A stretch of DNA of 64,000 nucleotides from Rhizobium sophoriradicis. Its GTDB lineage: Bacteria > Pseudomonadota > Alphaproteobacteria > Rhizobiales > Rhizobiaceae. Of the stretch, positions 22,290 to 31,386 are shown in pieces (position 1 is the first letter of the stretch; each line of letters starts with the position of its first letter). The stretch is taken from assembly GCF_003939025.1 (NCBI RefSeq), contig NZ_RQIH01000008.1, positions 291,757 through 355,756 on the forward strand, written 5' to 3'. A model generated the notes under the pieces. That model worked only from the letters and a program-made list of their open reading frames with translations. It was not told the origin of the DNA and searched no databases. A program made the translations under genes and the position numbers.

Positions 22290-23207
22290 TTAGTGCCCAT
22301 CCGGCGGGACGGCTTCGGCCGGCACCGTCTCTTTCAAATTCTTCCGGTGGAAGATGAAGAGCCCGGCAAAGACGATGATGGCGGCGCCGATGACGATCTG
22401 CATGTCGGGAATATCGTTGAAGAAGATGTAGCCGAGCACGATCGCCCAGAGCAGCAGCGTATATTGCAACGGCGCCAGCAGCGATGCCGGTGCGAGCTTC
22501 AGCGAGCGGGTGATGAGCAGATGCGCGCAGGTGGCGACGATCCCAAGCAGCAGCATGCCCGACCAATCGACCGGTGTTGCCGGCTGCCAGTGGCCGATGC
22601 TTAGGCCGATGCCGGTGACAAGGGCGGCGACCGTCTGCCAGGTTACCAGCGTCGTGTCGCTGGTCGAGCGCAGATAGCGGCTCATGACCAGCGACAGGGC
22701 AAAGCAGAAGCTGCCCGCAAGGCCGAAGAAGGACGGAAGCGATAGCATCGCCGTCGACGGGCGCAGCGCAATGACGACGCCTGCGAAGCCGATCAGAACG
22801 GCGAGCCACCGGCGCCAGCCGATCTTTTCTCCGAGAAAGAAATGCGAGAGTGCCGCTATGTAGATCGGCCCCGCCATATAGAAGGTCATGACGTCTGCGA
22901 GCGGCAAATAGGCGACGGCGGCATAGAACAGGGCGACATCGCCGGTCGCCATGGCCACCCGCATGAACTGCAGGCCCTTCTGCTCGACGCGGAACAAGGC
23001 CCTCGGCCCTTGCCGTGCGATCATCGGTCCGAGCACGATGAAAGCGCCGAGCGAGCGGATCACCAGCACCTGGCCGACGGCAAAGCTGGACATCAACCAC
23101 TTGCCCATTGCATCGTTCAGCGCAAACAGCAAATCGCCGAGCAGCATCAGTACGACGCCCGTCATGATCAGGTTTCCTGTATTGGCGACGGCCGTCTTGG
23201 TCTTCAT
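22290..23207 (-). CDS. DMT-superfamily (EamA) inner-membrane exporter
   Basis: This 305-residue protein has ten predicted membrane helices in two EamA repeats. Diagnostic stretches are FYAAVAYLPLADVMTFYMAGPIYIAALSHFFLGEKIGWRRW in the first half and SLLAPLQYTLLLWAIVLGYIFF in the second. Members export amino acids, nucleobases or other small metabolites; the substrate cannot be read from sequence. ATG 23207 was chosen over 23237 because of a GAGGA seven bases before it. Two palindromes lie in its 5' region. Confidence 0.88.
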   Translation of the reverse strand: MKTKTAVANTGNLIMTGVVLMLLGDLLFALNDAMGKWLMSSFAVGQVLVIRSLGAFIVLGPMIARQGPRALFRVEQKGLQFMRVAMATGDVALFYAAVAYLPLADVMTFYMAGPIYIAALSHFFLGEKIGWRRWLAVLIGFAGVVIALRPSTAMLSLPSFFGLAGSFCFALSLVMSRYLRSTSDTTLVTWQTVAALVTGIGLSIGHWQPATPVDWSGMLLLGIVATCAHLLITRSLKLAPASLLAPLQYTLLLWAIVLGYIFFNDIPDMQIVIGAAIIVFAGLFIFHRKNLKETVPAEAVPPDGH

Positions 23208-23227
23208 TCCCGAATCCTCACAAAAAT

Positions 23228-23274
23228 GGCCGCGCATGCGCGGCCGAATGCGGCTTCGGCCTTAACAAGGCCGA
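23228..23274. repeat. two short palindromes upstream of the DMT exporter
   Basis: GGCCGCGCATGCGCGGCC (23228-23245) is a perfect 18-bp palindrome. TCGGCCTT-AAC-AAGGCCGA (23256-23274) is a second hairpin. They lie within 70 bp of the exporter start and could be operator sites or leader hairpins. Confidence 0.5.
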
Positions 23275-23396
23275 TGTCAAGTGTTCACTTGTGTACAGAC
23301 GGCGGTCGGCCGGCGTGGAAAGAGCATGCCAAGGCTGAACCGCTGGCGGTCATCGCCGAGCGAAGCGGTCAAGCCTTCTCTTGGCTGGAGGGGGAG

Positions 23397-24140
23397 CTAA
23401 CCCCTGCCATACATCCGGCTCGCCCGCAGCAGGCGTTGCGAATAGGGATGTTCGACCGCGCCTCTTCGCAAGGCCTCTATATCGACCTGTTCGACGATCT
23501 CGCCCGCTTCCATGATGGCGACGCGGCTGCACATGTGGGAGACGACAGCGAGATCGTGGCTGACGAGGAGATAGGTGAGGCCGCGCTCCCTGCGCAGGTC
23601 CTGCAGCAGATTGAGGATCTCGGCTTGGACCGACACATCGAGCGCCGACGTCGGCTCGTCGAGAAGCAGGACATCAGGGTTCAGCATCAGGGCACGGGCG
23701 ATCGCCACACGCTGCCGCTGCCCGCCGGAGAGCTGATGCGGAAACCGGTAGCTGAGCGCCGGATCGAGGCCGACCGATCGCAGCACGGCGTTCGCATCGA
23801 CGGAGTTTCGGTCCAAGCCCTGGTTGCGCAGCGGCTCCTGCAGCTGCGAGCGGATGGTCTTGCGCGGATGAAGCGAGCCATAAGGGTCCTGGAACACCAT
23901 CTGCACCCGCCGATAGAACGGCCGGCCGCGCTGCTGCTCCAGCGTCTCGCCGTTGAGGGCGATCCGGCCGTCATAGTTGGCGTTGAGGCCGGAAAGCGCC
24001 CGGAGAACCGTGGACTTGCCGCAGCCGGATTCGCCTACCAAGCCGAAGGCCGTGCCGTTCTCGATGGCGAGGTTCACATCCTTGACGACAGGCCGCTGGC
24101 CGTGCCCGAAGCGGATGGTGAGATTGTCGATCCGGATCAT
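23397..24140 (-). CDS. peptide/opine-type ABC transporter ATPase (DppF-like)
   Basis: This 247-residue ATPase has Walker A GESGCGKS, Q-loop FQDPYGSL, signature LSGGQRQR and Walker B VLLLDEPTSALD. The Q-loop and signature are the DppF/OppF type. It starts inside the last codons of the DppD-like gene (4-bp overlap) and ends the nine-gene minus-strand operon. It lacks the long oligopeptide C-terminal extension of full OppF, so it is on the short side. With its partner it powers import of the solute caught by the binding protein at 27028-28614. Confidence 0.92.
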   Translation of the reverse strand: MIRIDNLTIRFGHGQRPVVKDVNLAIENGTAFGLVGESGCGKSTVLRALSGLNANYDGRIALNGETLEQQRGRPFYRRVQMVFQDPYGSLHPRKTIRSQLQEPLRNQGLDRNSVDANAVLRSVGLDPALSYRFPHQLSGGQRQRVAIARALMLNPDVLLLDEPTSALDVSVQAEILNLLQDLRRERGLTYLLVSHDLAVVSHMCSRVAIMEAGEIVEQVDIEALRRGAVEHPYSQRLLRASRMYGRG

Positions 24141-24991
24141 CGTGGCGCCTCCGCGAAGTCATTCAGCCACGCGGGATCGCGCTTCAGGATCGGCAGCCGG
24201 GCGGGCGGATCCTCGATCGTCGGCAGCGAGGCGAGCAAGCCCTGCGTATACGGGTGCCTCGCCTTGTCGAGATCGCGCGCCTCCAGCATTTCCACGACGC
24301 GGCCGGCATACATGATGAGCACGCGGTCGCAGAAATTGCGGATGAGGTTGAGGTCGTGGCTGATGAAGATCAGGCCGAGATTGCGGCTTGAAACGAGTTC
24401 GTCGAGCAGTGCCAGGATCTCGAGCCTTACGGTTACGTCAAGCGCGGAGGTCGGCTCGTCGGCGATCAGCACCTCTGGTTCGGCAATCAGCATCATGGCG
24501 ATCATCACGCGCTGGCCCATCCCGCCGGATATTTCGTGCGGATAGAGGCGGGCAACGCGCTCGGGATCGCGGATCCGCACGGCTTCGAGCATGTCGAGCG
24601 CCTGGGCGTAGGTCTTTTTCGCGCTCACCTTGGGATGATGGAAGCGGTAGGTCTCGGCGATCTGCTCACCGATCCGCATGACAGGATTGAGCGAATATTT
24701 CGGGTCCTGCAGGATGAGGCCGATCCGCCGCCCGCGGATCGTCATCATCGTCCGCTCATTCGCCTTGAGGAGATCCACATCTCGGAAGCGCATTCGCTCG
24801 GCGCTGACCTGTGCTGTCGGCGGCAGCAGTTTCATGATTGCCCGGCCGACTGTGGATTTGCCCGATCCGGATTCGCCGACGATGCCGAGCTTTTCCTGGC
24901 CGAGCGCAAAGCTCACGCCGCGCACCGCGCGCATGTGGCCGCCGCCATAGGCGATTTCGAGATTGCGGATGTCGATCAGGGGCTGCGTCAT
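24137..24991 (-). CDS. peptide/opine-type ABC transporter ATPase (DppD-like)
   Basis: This 284-residue ATPase has Walker A GESGSGKS, Q-loop LQDPKYSLNP, signature SGGMGQR and Walker B VLIADEPTSALD, and a C-terminal segment HPYTQGLLASLPTIEDPPARLP typical of DppD/OppD. It overlaps the permease gene upstream and the DppF-like gene downstream by 4 bp each. The tight coupling supports a stoichiometric two-ATPase importer. Confidence 0.93.
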   Translation of the reverse strand: MTQPLIDIRNLEIAYGGGHMRAVRGVSFALGQEKLGIVGESGSGKSTVGRAIMKLLPPTAQVSAERMRFRDVDLLKANERTMMTIRGRRIGLILQDPKYSLNPVMRIGEQIAETYRFHHPKVSAKKTYAQALDMLEAVRIRDPERVARLYPHEISGGMGQRVMIAMMLIAEPEVLIADEPTSALDVTVRLEILALLDELVSSRNLGLIFISHDLNLIRNFCDRVLIMYAGRVVEMLEARDLDKARHPYTQGLLASLPTIEDPPARLPILKRDPAWLNDFAEAPR

Positions 24992-25923
24992 TCCGAACCT
25001 CTCGGGTCGAGTACGTCGCGCAGCGTATCGCCGACGAGATTGAAGGCGAGGCTGACGAGGGCGATGGCGATGCCGGGCGCGGCGATCACCCAGGGGCTAT
25101 CGAGCATGAATTCGCGGCCGCTGGCGGCCATCGAACCCCATTCCGGCCATGGCGGCTGTGCGCCGAGGCCGAGAAAGCCGAGACCGGCAGCGGTGATGAT
25201 GATGCCGGCCATGTTGAGCGTGACGCGCACGATCACCGAGGGAATGCACATCGGCAGGATGTGGCGTGTGATGATGGCGATCGACGTTGCGCCCTGCAGG
25301 CGCACGGCGGCGATATAATCGGCCTTGCGCAGGCTGAGCGTTTCGGCGCGCGCCAGTCGCGCGATTGGCGGCCAGGCCGTCAGCGAAATGGCGATGATCG
25401 CATTGGTGATGCCGGGCCCGAGAGCGGCGGCAAAGCCGAGCGCCAGCACCAGCCCGGGGAAGGAGAGGAAGATATCGGTGATGCGCATCAGGATTTCGTC
25501 GACGATTCCGCCGAAATAGCCCGAAAAGGTGCCGATCAGCAGGCCGAGCGGCGCGACGATGATCGTGACCAGCATGATGATGTAGAGCGTCGTGCGGGCG
25601 CCGTAGATCACCCGCGCAAAGACGTCGCGGCCGAAATTGTCGGTGCCGAGCCAATGTTCGGCGGAAGGCGGCGCAAGCCGCCCTGCCATGTCCTGAACGA
25701 TCGGATCGTAGCTCGTCAGCAGGGGAGCGGCTGTCGCCACGACGATCAGCAGCACGATGATGACGAGGCCAGCGAGCCCGAGCGGATGCAGGCTGAATTT
25801 CTGCCAGCCCTGATGGATCTGCTGCGCCGACGACTGGAACCAGCCCTGAGGCTCGGGCGCGTGCAGCCAGTTGCGAAAGCCGCCGGCATGGGTGGTCTCT
25901 GCGTCTTCGGTAGAGATCGTCAT
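24988..25923 (-). CDS. ABC transporter permease (DppC-like)
   Basis: This 311-residue inner-membrane permease has an N-terminal OppC_N segment, about six helices and the EAA loop near SLRKADYIAAVRLQGATSIAIITRHILP. The phrase HWLGTDNFGRDVFARVIYGARTTL is diagnostic of DppC/OppC. ATG 25923 fits the 4-bp gap after the upstream permease better than 25947, which would overlap it. Confidence 0.92.
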   Translation of the reverse strand: MTISTEDAETTHAGGFRNWLHAPEPQGWFQSSAQQIHQGWQKFSLHPLGLAGLVIIVLLIVVATAAPLLTSYDPIVQDMAGRLAPPSAEHWLGTDNFGRDVFARVIYGARTTLYIIMLVTIIVAPLGLLIGTFSGYFGGIVDEILMRITDIFLSFPGLVLALGFAAALGPGITNAIIAISLTAWPPIARLARAETLSLRKADYIAAVRLQGATSIAIITRHILPMCIPSVIVRVTLNMAGIIITAAGLGFLGLGAQPPWPEWGSMAASGREFMLDSPWVIAAPGIAIALVSLAFNLVGDTLRDVLDPRGSE

Positions 25924-25927
25924 GGCG

Positions 25928-27022
25928 TCACCGTGTTCTCGGATCAAGGATGCGATAGAGGACGTCAGACAGGATGTTGATGGTCAGGAAGACGGCGCCG
26001 ATCGTCAGCACCGAGCCCATCACGACGTTCATGTCGTTCATCTGCAGCCCGCGGGTGAGGTATTGGCCAAGCCCCGGCCAGCCGAAAACCGTCTCGATCA
26101 GCACCGCGCCTTCGAGCAGGCCGCCGAAGGTCAGCGCCAGGATCGTCAGGAGCTGCACGCGGATATTGCGGAAGGCATGGCGCCAGACGACCTTGCGGGT
26201 GCCGAGCCCCTTTGCCCGGGCGGTGATGATATATTCCTGGCTGAGCTGTTCCAGCATGAAGCTTCGCGACATGCGGCTGATATAGGCGACGGAGTAATAG
26301 CCGAGGATTGCCGCCGGCAAGATGATGTGGCCGAGCGCATTGTAAAACACGTCCCATTGGCCCTCAATCGCCGCATCGATCAAGAGAAAACCGGTCATCG
26401 GCGTGACGAGGCCTTCGTAGAAGACGTCGACCCGGCCCGATGCGCCGACGAGCTTCAGCTTGGCGTAGAAGATGAAGAGCGCCATCAGGCCGGTCCAGAA
26501 GATCGGAATGGAATGGCCGGCAAGGGCGACGATGCGGGCGATATGGTCGATGATCGTCCCACGCCGGACCGCAGCGGTGATGCCCAAGGGAATGCCGACG
26601 ATCGCTCCGATGATCATCGCGATGATGGCAAGCTCGATGGTTGCCGGAAAGATCGTCATCAGATCGGTCAGGATCGGCTGGCCTGTCGTCGCCGACATGC
26701 CGAGATCGCCGGTGGCGATCTTCCCGACATAGGAGAGGAACTGCATCCAGATCGGCTGCCCGAGGCCGAGCTCGTTATAGACGCGGTCGTAAACCTCCTT
26801 GCTGACCTCCGCCCCGGTGATAGCAAGCACCGGGTCGGCAGGCAGCAGGCGGCCCATCGAGAAGGTCAGAAAGAGCAGGCCGAGCAGCGTCGTCACAACG
26901 GCCACCACGCGTCCCGCCAGCCGCCGCAGCAGACTCAGCAGCGGATGCGGAGCCGCATCGGTGAACCCGCTCCCTGCCGGTTGCCGGCCCTCCCGCTTCG
27001 ATGTCAGATCGGCGCTCGCCAC
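25928..27022 (-). CDS. ABC transporter permease (DppB-like)
   Basis: This 364-residue permease has the DppB/OppB features: an N-terminal helix (VVAVVTTLLGLLFLTFSMGRLLP), the periplasmic region after it, and the EAA loop ARAKGLGTRKVVWRHAFRN. It also has GGLLEGAVLIETVFGWPGLG. It is about 25 residues longer than usual because of a polar N-terminal extension. It lies 5 bp after the binding-protein gene. Confidence 0.92.
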   Translation of the reverse strand: MASADLTSKREGRQPAGSGFTDAAPHPLLSLLRRLAGRVVAVVTTLLGLLFLTFSMGRLLPADPVLAITGAEVSKEVYDRVYNELGLGQPIWMQFLSYVGKIATGDLGMSATTGQPILTDLMTIFPATIELAIIAMIIGAIVGIPLGITAAVRRGTIIDHIARIVALAGHSIPIFWTGLMALFIFYAKLKLVGASGRVDVFYEGLVTPMTGFLLIDAAIEGQWDVFYNALGHIILPAAILGYYSVAYISRMSRSFMLEQLSQEYIITARAKGLGTRKVVWRHAFRNIRVQLLTILALTFGGLLEGAVLIETVFGWPGLGQYLTRGLQMNDMNVVMGSVLTIGAVFLTINILSDVLYRILDPRTR

Positions 27023-27027
27023 GCGCT

Positions 27028-28614
27028 CTACTCCTTGGTCACATCATGCCAGCGCGTCGACCAGGTCGTATGCCCGTGATAATTCTTCACGTTGGCGCGC
27101 ATGACATAGGGGTCGGTTCGCTGGAAGAAGATGACGAGCGGCGAAGCCATGCCGGCATAGATGCCGTCCATCTTCTTGAAGATGTCGGTGCGCTTTTCGG
27201 TGTCGCGCTCCCGCATCGACTGGTCGATGAGCGTGTTGAGCTCGTCCACCTTCATGCCCGTACGCCAGAGATAGTAGCTGCCGAGGCGCGCCTCGTCGCT
27301 ATTGTCGGGGTTGAAGGCATATTGCGTGGCGACAGCGAAGGGATCCGGCAGGCGGGCGCCGGAATTGCCGAGCAGCACCTCGAATTTGCGCTCGCGGAAG
27401 GCGGGCGTGAACTCGCCGGGCACCAGGTCGAGATCGAAACCGGCGGCGCGCGCACTCGCCTGCAGCGCCTCCGCGAAGGGCAGGGTTGGGGCTCCCGAGG
27501 GATTGAGCACCTTCTTCAGGCCGTTGGGATACCCTGCCTCCGCCAGCAGCGCCTTGGCCTTGGCGGGGTCGTAATCATAACGAACGGCCGCCTCCTCGGG
27601 CGCGCCAATCATGCCGCGCGGGATCATCGACTGCCAGGGAAAGCCGGTATAACGCATGATGTTGCCGGAGATCGCCTTCCAGTCGAAGGCATGCTGGAAT
27701 GCCTCGCGAACCTTCGGCTTCTGCAGATCGGGGTCTTTCTGGTTGAGGGCGATGTAGTAGAACCCGAGCCCCGGAACGTTTTCGATCATCACGTCCTTGT
27801 TGCTGGCGAGCGCATCGAGATCGCCGCTTGCCACATACTGGCCGACATCGACGTCGCCGGCCTCGAGCTGGAGCCGGAGATTGCCGGATTCCGGGATGTG
27901 GCGGGCGACGACGCGCGCCATGGCCGGCTTGCCGCCCCAATATTTCGGCTGCGCATTGAAGATCGCCACATCGTTCGGACGCCATTGCGCCAGCCTGAAC
28001 GGGCCGCTGCCGGCGGAATTGGCCGAAAGCCAGGCGCCGCCGAAATCGCCGTTCGCCTCATGCGACAGGACCGTTTTCTTGTCGACGATGCCGATCGACG
28101 AGCCGGCCAGCGAATAGAGCACGAGGTCGGTGTTGACGGCCTGCGGCAACTCGATCTCCAGCGTATGCTCATCTTTGGCGCGAACGAGCTTTTCGACGTT
28201 GTCTGAAGTAAAACCCCAGAGAGCGATATCGGTGGAGCCGACCTGGCCCATCTTGATGACGCGCTGGATCGACCAGGCAGCATCCTCGGCGGTCACCTTG
28301 TTGCCGCTCTGGAAGACCGCATCGTCGCGCAGGGTCAGCGTGATGATCTTGCCGTCGGCCGAAACCTCCCATTTCGTCGCAAGCATCGGCTTCAGCGTCT
28401 TGAGGTCGTCGGGCGAGAGTTGCACGAGGTTGTCGTAAAGATTCGAGATCAGCTCGGACACCGTGCGGGCGTTGTTCTGGGCCGGATCGAGCGTCCGGAT
28501 ACCGGTCAGATTCGTTCCGATGACCAGCATGTTGCGCGGCGATGCCGCCACGCTCGGCTGCGCCGCCATCAGGGCTCCGGTAACTGCGATCGTCGTCAAT
28601 AGCTGTTTCAGCAT
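27028..28614 (-). CDS. ABC transporter substrate-binding protein, family 5
   Basis: This 528-residue periplasmic binding protein of the peptide/nickel/opine class (SBP_bac_5) has a Sec signal peptide (MLKQLLTTIAVTGALMAAQPSVAA). Typical text includes LVQLSPDDLKTLKPMLATKWEVSADGKIITLTLRDDAVFQSG and VREAFQHAFDW. GGGAGG seven bases before ATG 28614 sets the start; an earlier in-frame codon at 28635 is less likely. Family members also bind oligosaccharides and sugar acids, and the neighbouring sugar-acid enzymes point that way here. Confidence 0.93.
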   Translation of the reverse strand: MLKQLLTTIAVTGALMAAQPSVAASPRNMLVIGTNLTGIRTLDPAQNNARTVSELISNLYDNLVQLSPDDLKTLKPMLATKWEVSADGKIITLTLRDDAVFQSGNKVTAEDAAWSIQRVIKMGQVGSTDIALWGFTSDNVEKLVRAKDEHTLEIELPQAVNTDLVLYSLAGSSIGIVDKKTVLSHEANGDFGGAWLSANSAGSGPFRLAQWRPNDVAIFNAQPKYWGGKPAMARVVARHIPESGNLRLQLEAGDVDVGQYVASGDLDALASNKDVMIENVPGLGFYYIALNQKDPDLQKPKVREAFQHAFDWKAISGNIMRYTGFPWQSMIPRGMIGAPEEAAVRYDYDPAKAKALLAEAGYPNGLKKVLNPSGAPTLPFAEALQASARAAGFDLDLVPGEFTPAFRERKFEVLLGNSGARLPDPFAVATQYAFNPDNSDEARLGSYYLWRTGMKVDELNTLIDQSMRERDTEKRTDIFKKMDGIYAGMASPLVIFFQRTDPYVMRANVKNYHGHTTWSTRWHDVTKE

Positions 28615-28676
28615 CTCAAGACCTCCCAATCTCATGGCGCCATCCCGCGCCTGTTGCTTGCAGAAGATGTTCGAAC

Positions 28677-29627
28677 TCAGCCGGCAGCCTTCACGGCCTG
28701 CCGGTCCGGTTGCGTTTGAATGTCGCCCTCGGCCTCCCAGCCTCGAAGCAGGCGATGCAGCTCCTGGCGATCATGTTGATCGAGCTGCGGCAATCCCGGC
28801 ACACGCACCGGCCCGACATCGAGGCCGGAATAGGTGACGGCTTCTTTGACGACCGTCACGTTTGCGCCGTTGCGAAATTTGGTTCGCATCCGCTCGAAGG
28901 GTTCGAGCTTGCCGACGATTGCTCTTGCTGCGGCGAAATCGCCCCTCTCAAGTGCGTCGTGGACGGCGAGCGAAAGCTTCGGTGCGACGTTGACGAGGCC
29001 TGACGTGAAGCCACGCGCGCCGGCTGCGGTGAAGGTCGGCGCCCAGCTTTCCGCCAGGCCGCAGACGAACAGCGCACCGTTCGGGTCGGCGGCGGGAATC
29101 GCGCGCGACAGCAGCATCAGATCGGTCGTGGCGAATTTGATGCCGGCAATATTACCGTGATTGGCAAGGCGGACGATTTCGGCGACGGTGAAACCCTCGG
29201 CCCTGACATAGGCGACGAGCGGCAGGGCCGACACATCGGCGAGGTTGCAGAAATAATCGATCTGAGCCGAAGGAGCCGCGAAAGGATCGACGGGCTGATG
29301 CGACATGACGGCCGATGCGCCGATCGCCGCCGCATCCTTGGCCATGCCGATCGCTTCGCGCAGCGAGCGGCCAACCGCCGCCGTCACCGGCGCGCGGCCG
29401 TCGACGCCTGCAACCGCCGCTTCGTGGACGATCCGGATCTCCTGCGGCGTCAGGGCATAGAATTCCCCGGTATTGCCGGCTGCGACGATGTTGTGAATGC
29501 CCGCCGCAGCCACCCGCGCATAAACCTTCGCCGTAATTCGGGGTTCAACTTCGCCCCCACCGTCATAAGCCGTGACTGGCACGCCCGACACGCCCGTAAG
29601 CGCCTTGCGCATGATCGCGATGCTCAT
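28677..29627 (-). CDS. DapA-family aldolase/dehydratase
   Basis: This 316-residue member of the dihydrodipicolinate synthase superfamily has the nucleotide-free TIM-barrel pattern AAGNTGEFYALTPQE, the catalytic Tyr in LVAYVRAEG and the Schiff-base Lys in IAGIKFATTD. In the uronate pathway, relatives such as KdgD (5-dehydro-4-deoxyglucarate dehydratase) turn keto-deoxy sugar acids into 2-ketoglutarate semialdehyde. The neighbours (uronate dehydrogenase-like, lactonase) support such a role, but the exact substrate is inferred. Confidence 0.88.
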   Translation of the reverse strand: MSIAIMRKALTGVSGVPVTAYDGGGEVEPRITAKVYARVAAAGIHNIVAAGNTGEFYALTPQEIRIVHEAAVAGVDGRAPVTAAVGRSLREAIGMAKDAAAIGASAVMSHQPVDPFAAPSAQIDYFCNLADVSALPLVAYVRAEGFTVAEIVRLANHGNIAGIKFATTDLMLLSRAIPAADPNGALFVCGLAESWAPTFTAAGARGFTSGLVNVAPKLSLAVHDALERGDFAAARAIVGKLEPFERMRTKFRNGANVTVVKEAVTYSGLDVGPVRVPGLPQLDQHDRQELHRLLRGWEAEGDIQTQPDRQAVKAAG

Positions 29628-29650
29628 TTTTCTACCCCGCTCGCTTTCCA

Positions 29651-30538
29651 TCAAAATGACTGTTTGCCGAAGCGGAAAGGCGGCAGCCCCTCCGCATCCA
29701 CGTCGAAGGCGATGACCGTGCCCGCCTCGAAACGGCCGGTCCGGTCGGTCGACAGGCTCGTGACGTAGAGGGTGCTGAAATCAGGCCCTCCGAAACACGG
29801 CATTGTCGGTGCTGCGACCGGCAGAATGTAGATTTCGACGATCTCGCCTTCGGGAGATATTCTGTTGAGGCGGCCGGCGGAAACGCCGGCGCTCCAGTAA
29901 AACCCGTCGCGATCGGTCGTCGCGCCATCAGGCCGTCCCTGTTCTTCGGTGAAGCTGCGAAGGCGGCGTCCTTCGCCGAGTTCACCCGTCCCGGGATTGA
30001 AATCGAAGGCCTGCAGGAAACATTGCCGGCTGTCGGAGTGATACATGCGCCGGCCGTCCGGCGACCAGGCGAGGCCGTTGGAACTCGTTAGACCAGTTGC
30101 GACGGCGCGCGCGCTGCCGTCGGCTCCCACGCGAAAAAGCGCGGCGTCATTTACCTGTGGCTTGGCTTCGCTGATCGAGCCGACCCAGAAGTGTCCTTCC
30201 GGGCCGACCTTGCCGTCGTTGAGGCGGCCGTTGACGTGACGCCCGACCGGATCGCAAAGAAACTCGATATCGCCCGAGGCGGGATCGAAGAGGTGGACGC
30301 CCGTCTGAAGACCGACGACTATCCTGCTGTCACGGCAAAGCCCGAGGCAGCCGACCGCCGCCGGCATTGCGAAGCGGTCGACCGCGCCTTCCGGGGAAAG
30401 CCGCAGCACTGCCGGCGCCAGGATGTCGACAAGCCAGAGAGTACCAGTCTCCTCGTCCCATACGGGCGATTCACCGACCGTCAGTGGCTGCTGCAGCACC
30501 GAACGGATCTTCGGCTCAATGATGCGGGGCGCCGTCAC
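29651..30538 (-). CDS. SMP-30/gluconolactonase-family lactonase
   Basis: This 295-residue six-bladed beta-propeller has GESPVWDEETGTLWLVDI near the start, RLNDGKVGPEGHFWVGS and SSNGLAWSPDGRRMYHSDS in the middle, and RPDGATTDRDGFYWSA later. The metal ligands expected from SMP-30 (Glu, Asn, Asn, Asp) are all present. It probably opens an aldonate or aldarate lactone made by the dehydrogenase just upstream, with which it overlaps by 4 bp. Confidence 0.9.
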   Translation of the reverse strand: MTAPRIIEPKIRSVLQQPLTVGESPVWDEETGTLWLVDILAPAVLRLSPEGAVDRFAMPAAVGCLGLCRDSRIVVGLQTGVHLFDPASGDIEFLCDPVGRHVNGRLNDGKVGPEGHFWVGSISEAKPQVNDAALFRVGADGSARAVATGLTSSNGLAWSPDGRRMYHSDSRQCFLQAFDFNPGTGELGEGRRLRSFTEEQGRPDGATTDRDGFYWSAGVSAGRLNRISPEGEIVEIYILPVAAPTMPCFGGPDFSTLYVTSLSTDRTGRFEAGTVIAFDVDAEGLPPFRFGKQSF

Positions 30539-31365
30539 GGTGCCGTCTCCAGGTCTTTGATGAGACCCTCGGCATCGCGCATGCGGATGTTGCCGTCATG
30601 GTTGAACTCGCAGAAACCGCCGCCCTGGAAGGCGCGGGCGACCCGTCCCTCGGCTCCGCCCTCGATATGGGCGTGATCGCGGGGCCGGTCTTGAGGCTGG
30701 TAGCCGAGCCGCCTTGCCAGATCGTTGTTCCACCATTTCTCGTCCGTATCGGAGACGCCATAGACCACAGTCGCGGCGATCGACGGATGGGTGAGCCCGA
30801 TCTGCACCAGCTGCGCGAGATCCCGGGCGCTGATCCAGATCGCGATCGATCGCTCGCTGTTCGGATAGCTGCCGGCATTGCCGATGCGAATGGAAAGAGA
30901 ACGGATGCCCGAAGTGTCGTAGTAGAGCCCCGCCACCAGCTCGCCCCAGCATTTGGACAATCCGTAGGGACTGTCCGGCCGCATCGGATCAAGCGGCGAT
31001 ATGACTTCGCCACGCGGATAAAAGCCCGTCGCGTGGTTGCTCGAGGCGTAGACCATCCGCCCGACCTTGTTGATCCGGGCGGCCTCGTAGAGATTGTAGG
31101 TCCCGAGCACATTGGCCTGAAGAATGGCATTCATGTCGACGCCGCTGGCGATGCCAGCAAGATGAACGACGCCATCGACCTCTCTGAGGGCCGCCGTCGC
31201 CTCGTCGAGCTGCGAGAGATCGGCGCGCACGAAATCTTCGTTTTCAGCCAGCTCGGCGGGCTCATGAATGTCGATCAGACGCAAGTGCTCTGCGTGCTGG
31301 CGAAGGAACGGGCGAAGCAGCGCCCCGACGCGTCCGGCAGCACCTGTCACAGCAACCCGTCTCAT
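30535..31365 (-). CDS. uronate dehydrogenase-like NAD-dependent SDR
   Basis: This 276-residue extended short-chain dehydrogenase has the Rossmann motif TGAAGRVG, the active-site tail YGLSKCWGE (Tyr and Lys present) and the phrases YNLYEAARINKVGRMVYASSNH and WWNN. Together these are close to the Agrobacterium/Pseudomonas uronate dehydrogenases, which oxidise D-galacturonate or D-glucuronate to the aldarolactone. GGAAGGA at good spacing selects ATG 31365 over 31383. It overlaps the lactonase gene that would act on its product. Confidence 0.85.
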   Translation of the reverse strand: MRRVAVTGAAGRVGALLRPFLRQHAEHLRLIDIHEPAELAENEDFVRADLSQLDEATAALREVDGVVHLAGIASGVDMNAILQANVLGTYNLYEAARINKVGRMVYASSNHATGFYPRGEVISPLDPMRPDSPYGLSKCWGELVAGLYYDTSGIRSLSIRIGNAGSYPNSERSIAIWISARDLAQLVQIGLTHPSIAATVVYGVSDTDEKWWNNDLARRLGYQPQDRPRDHAHIEGGAEGRVARAFQGGGFCEFNHDGNIRMRDAEGLIKDLETAP

Positions 31366-31386
31366 CGTTCTTCCTTCCATCATCGC

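Noticed and set aside
22842..24545. A 567-codon plus-strand frame across the DMT exporter and ABC ATPase genes
   Set aside because: It is antisense to three genes with complete diagnostic motifs and shows no family features.
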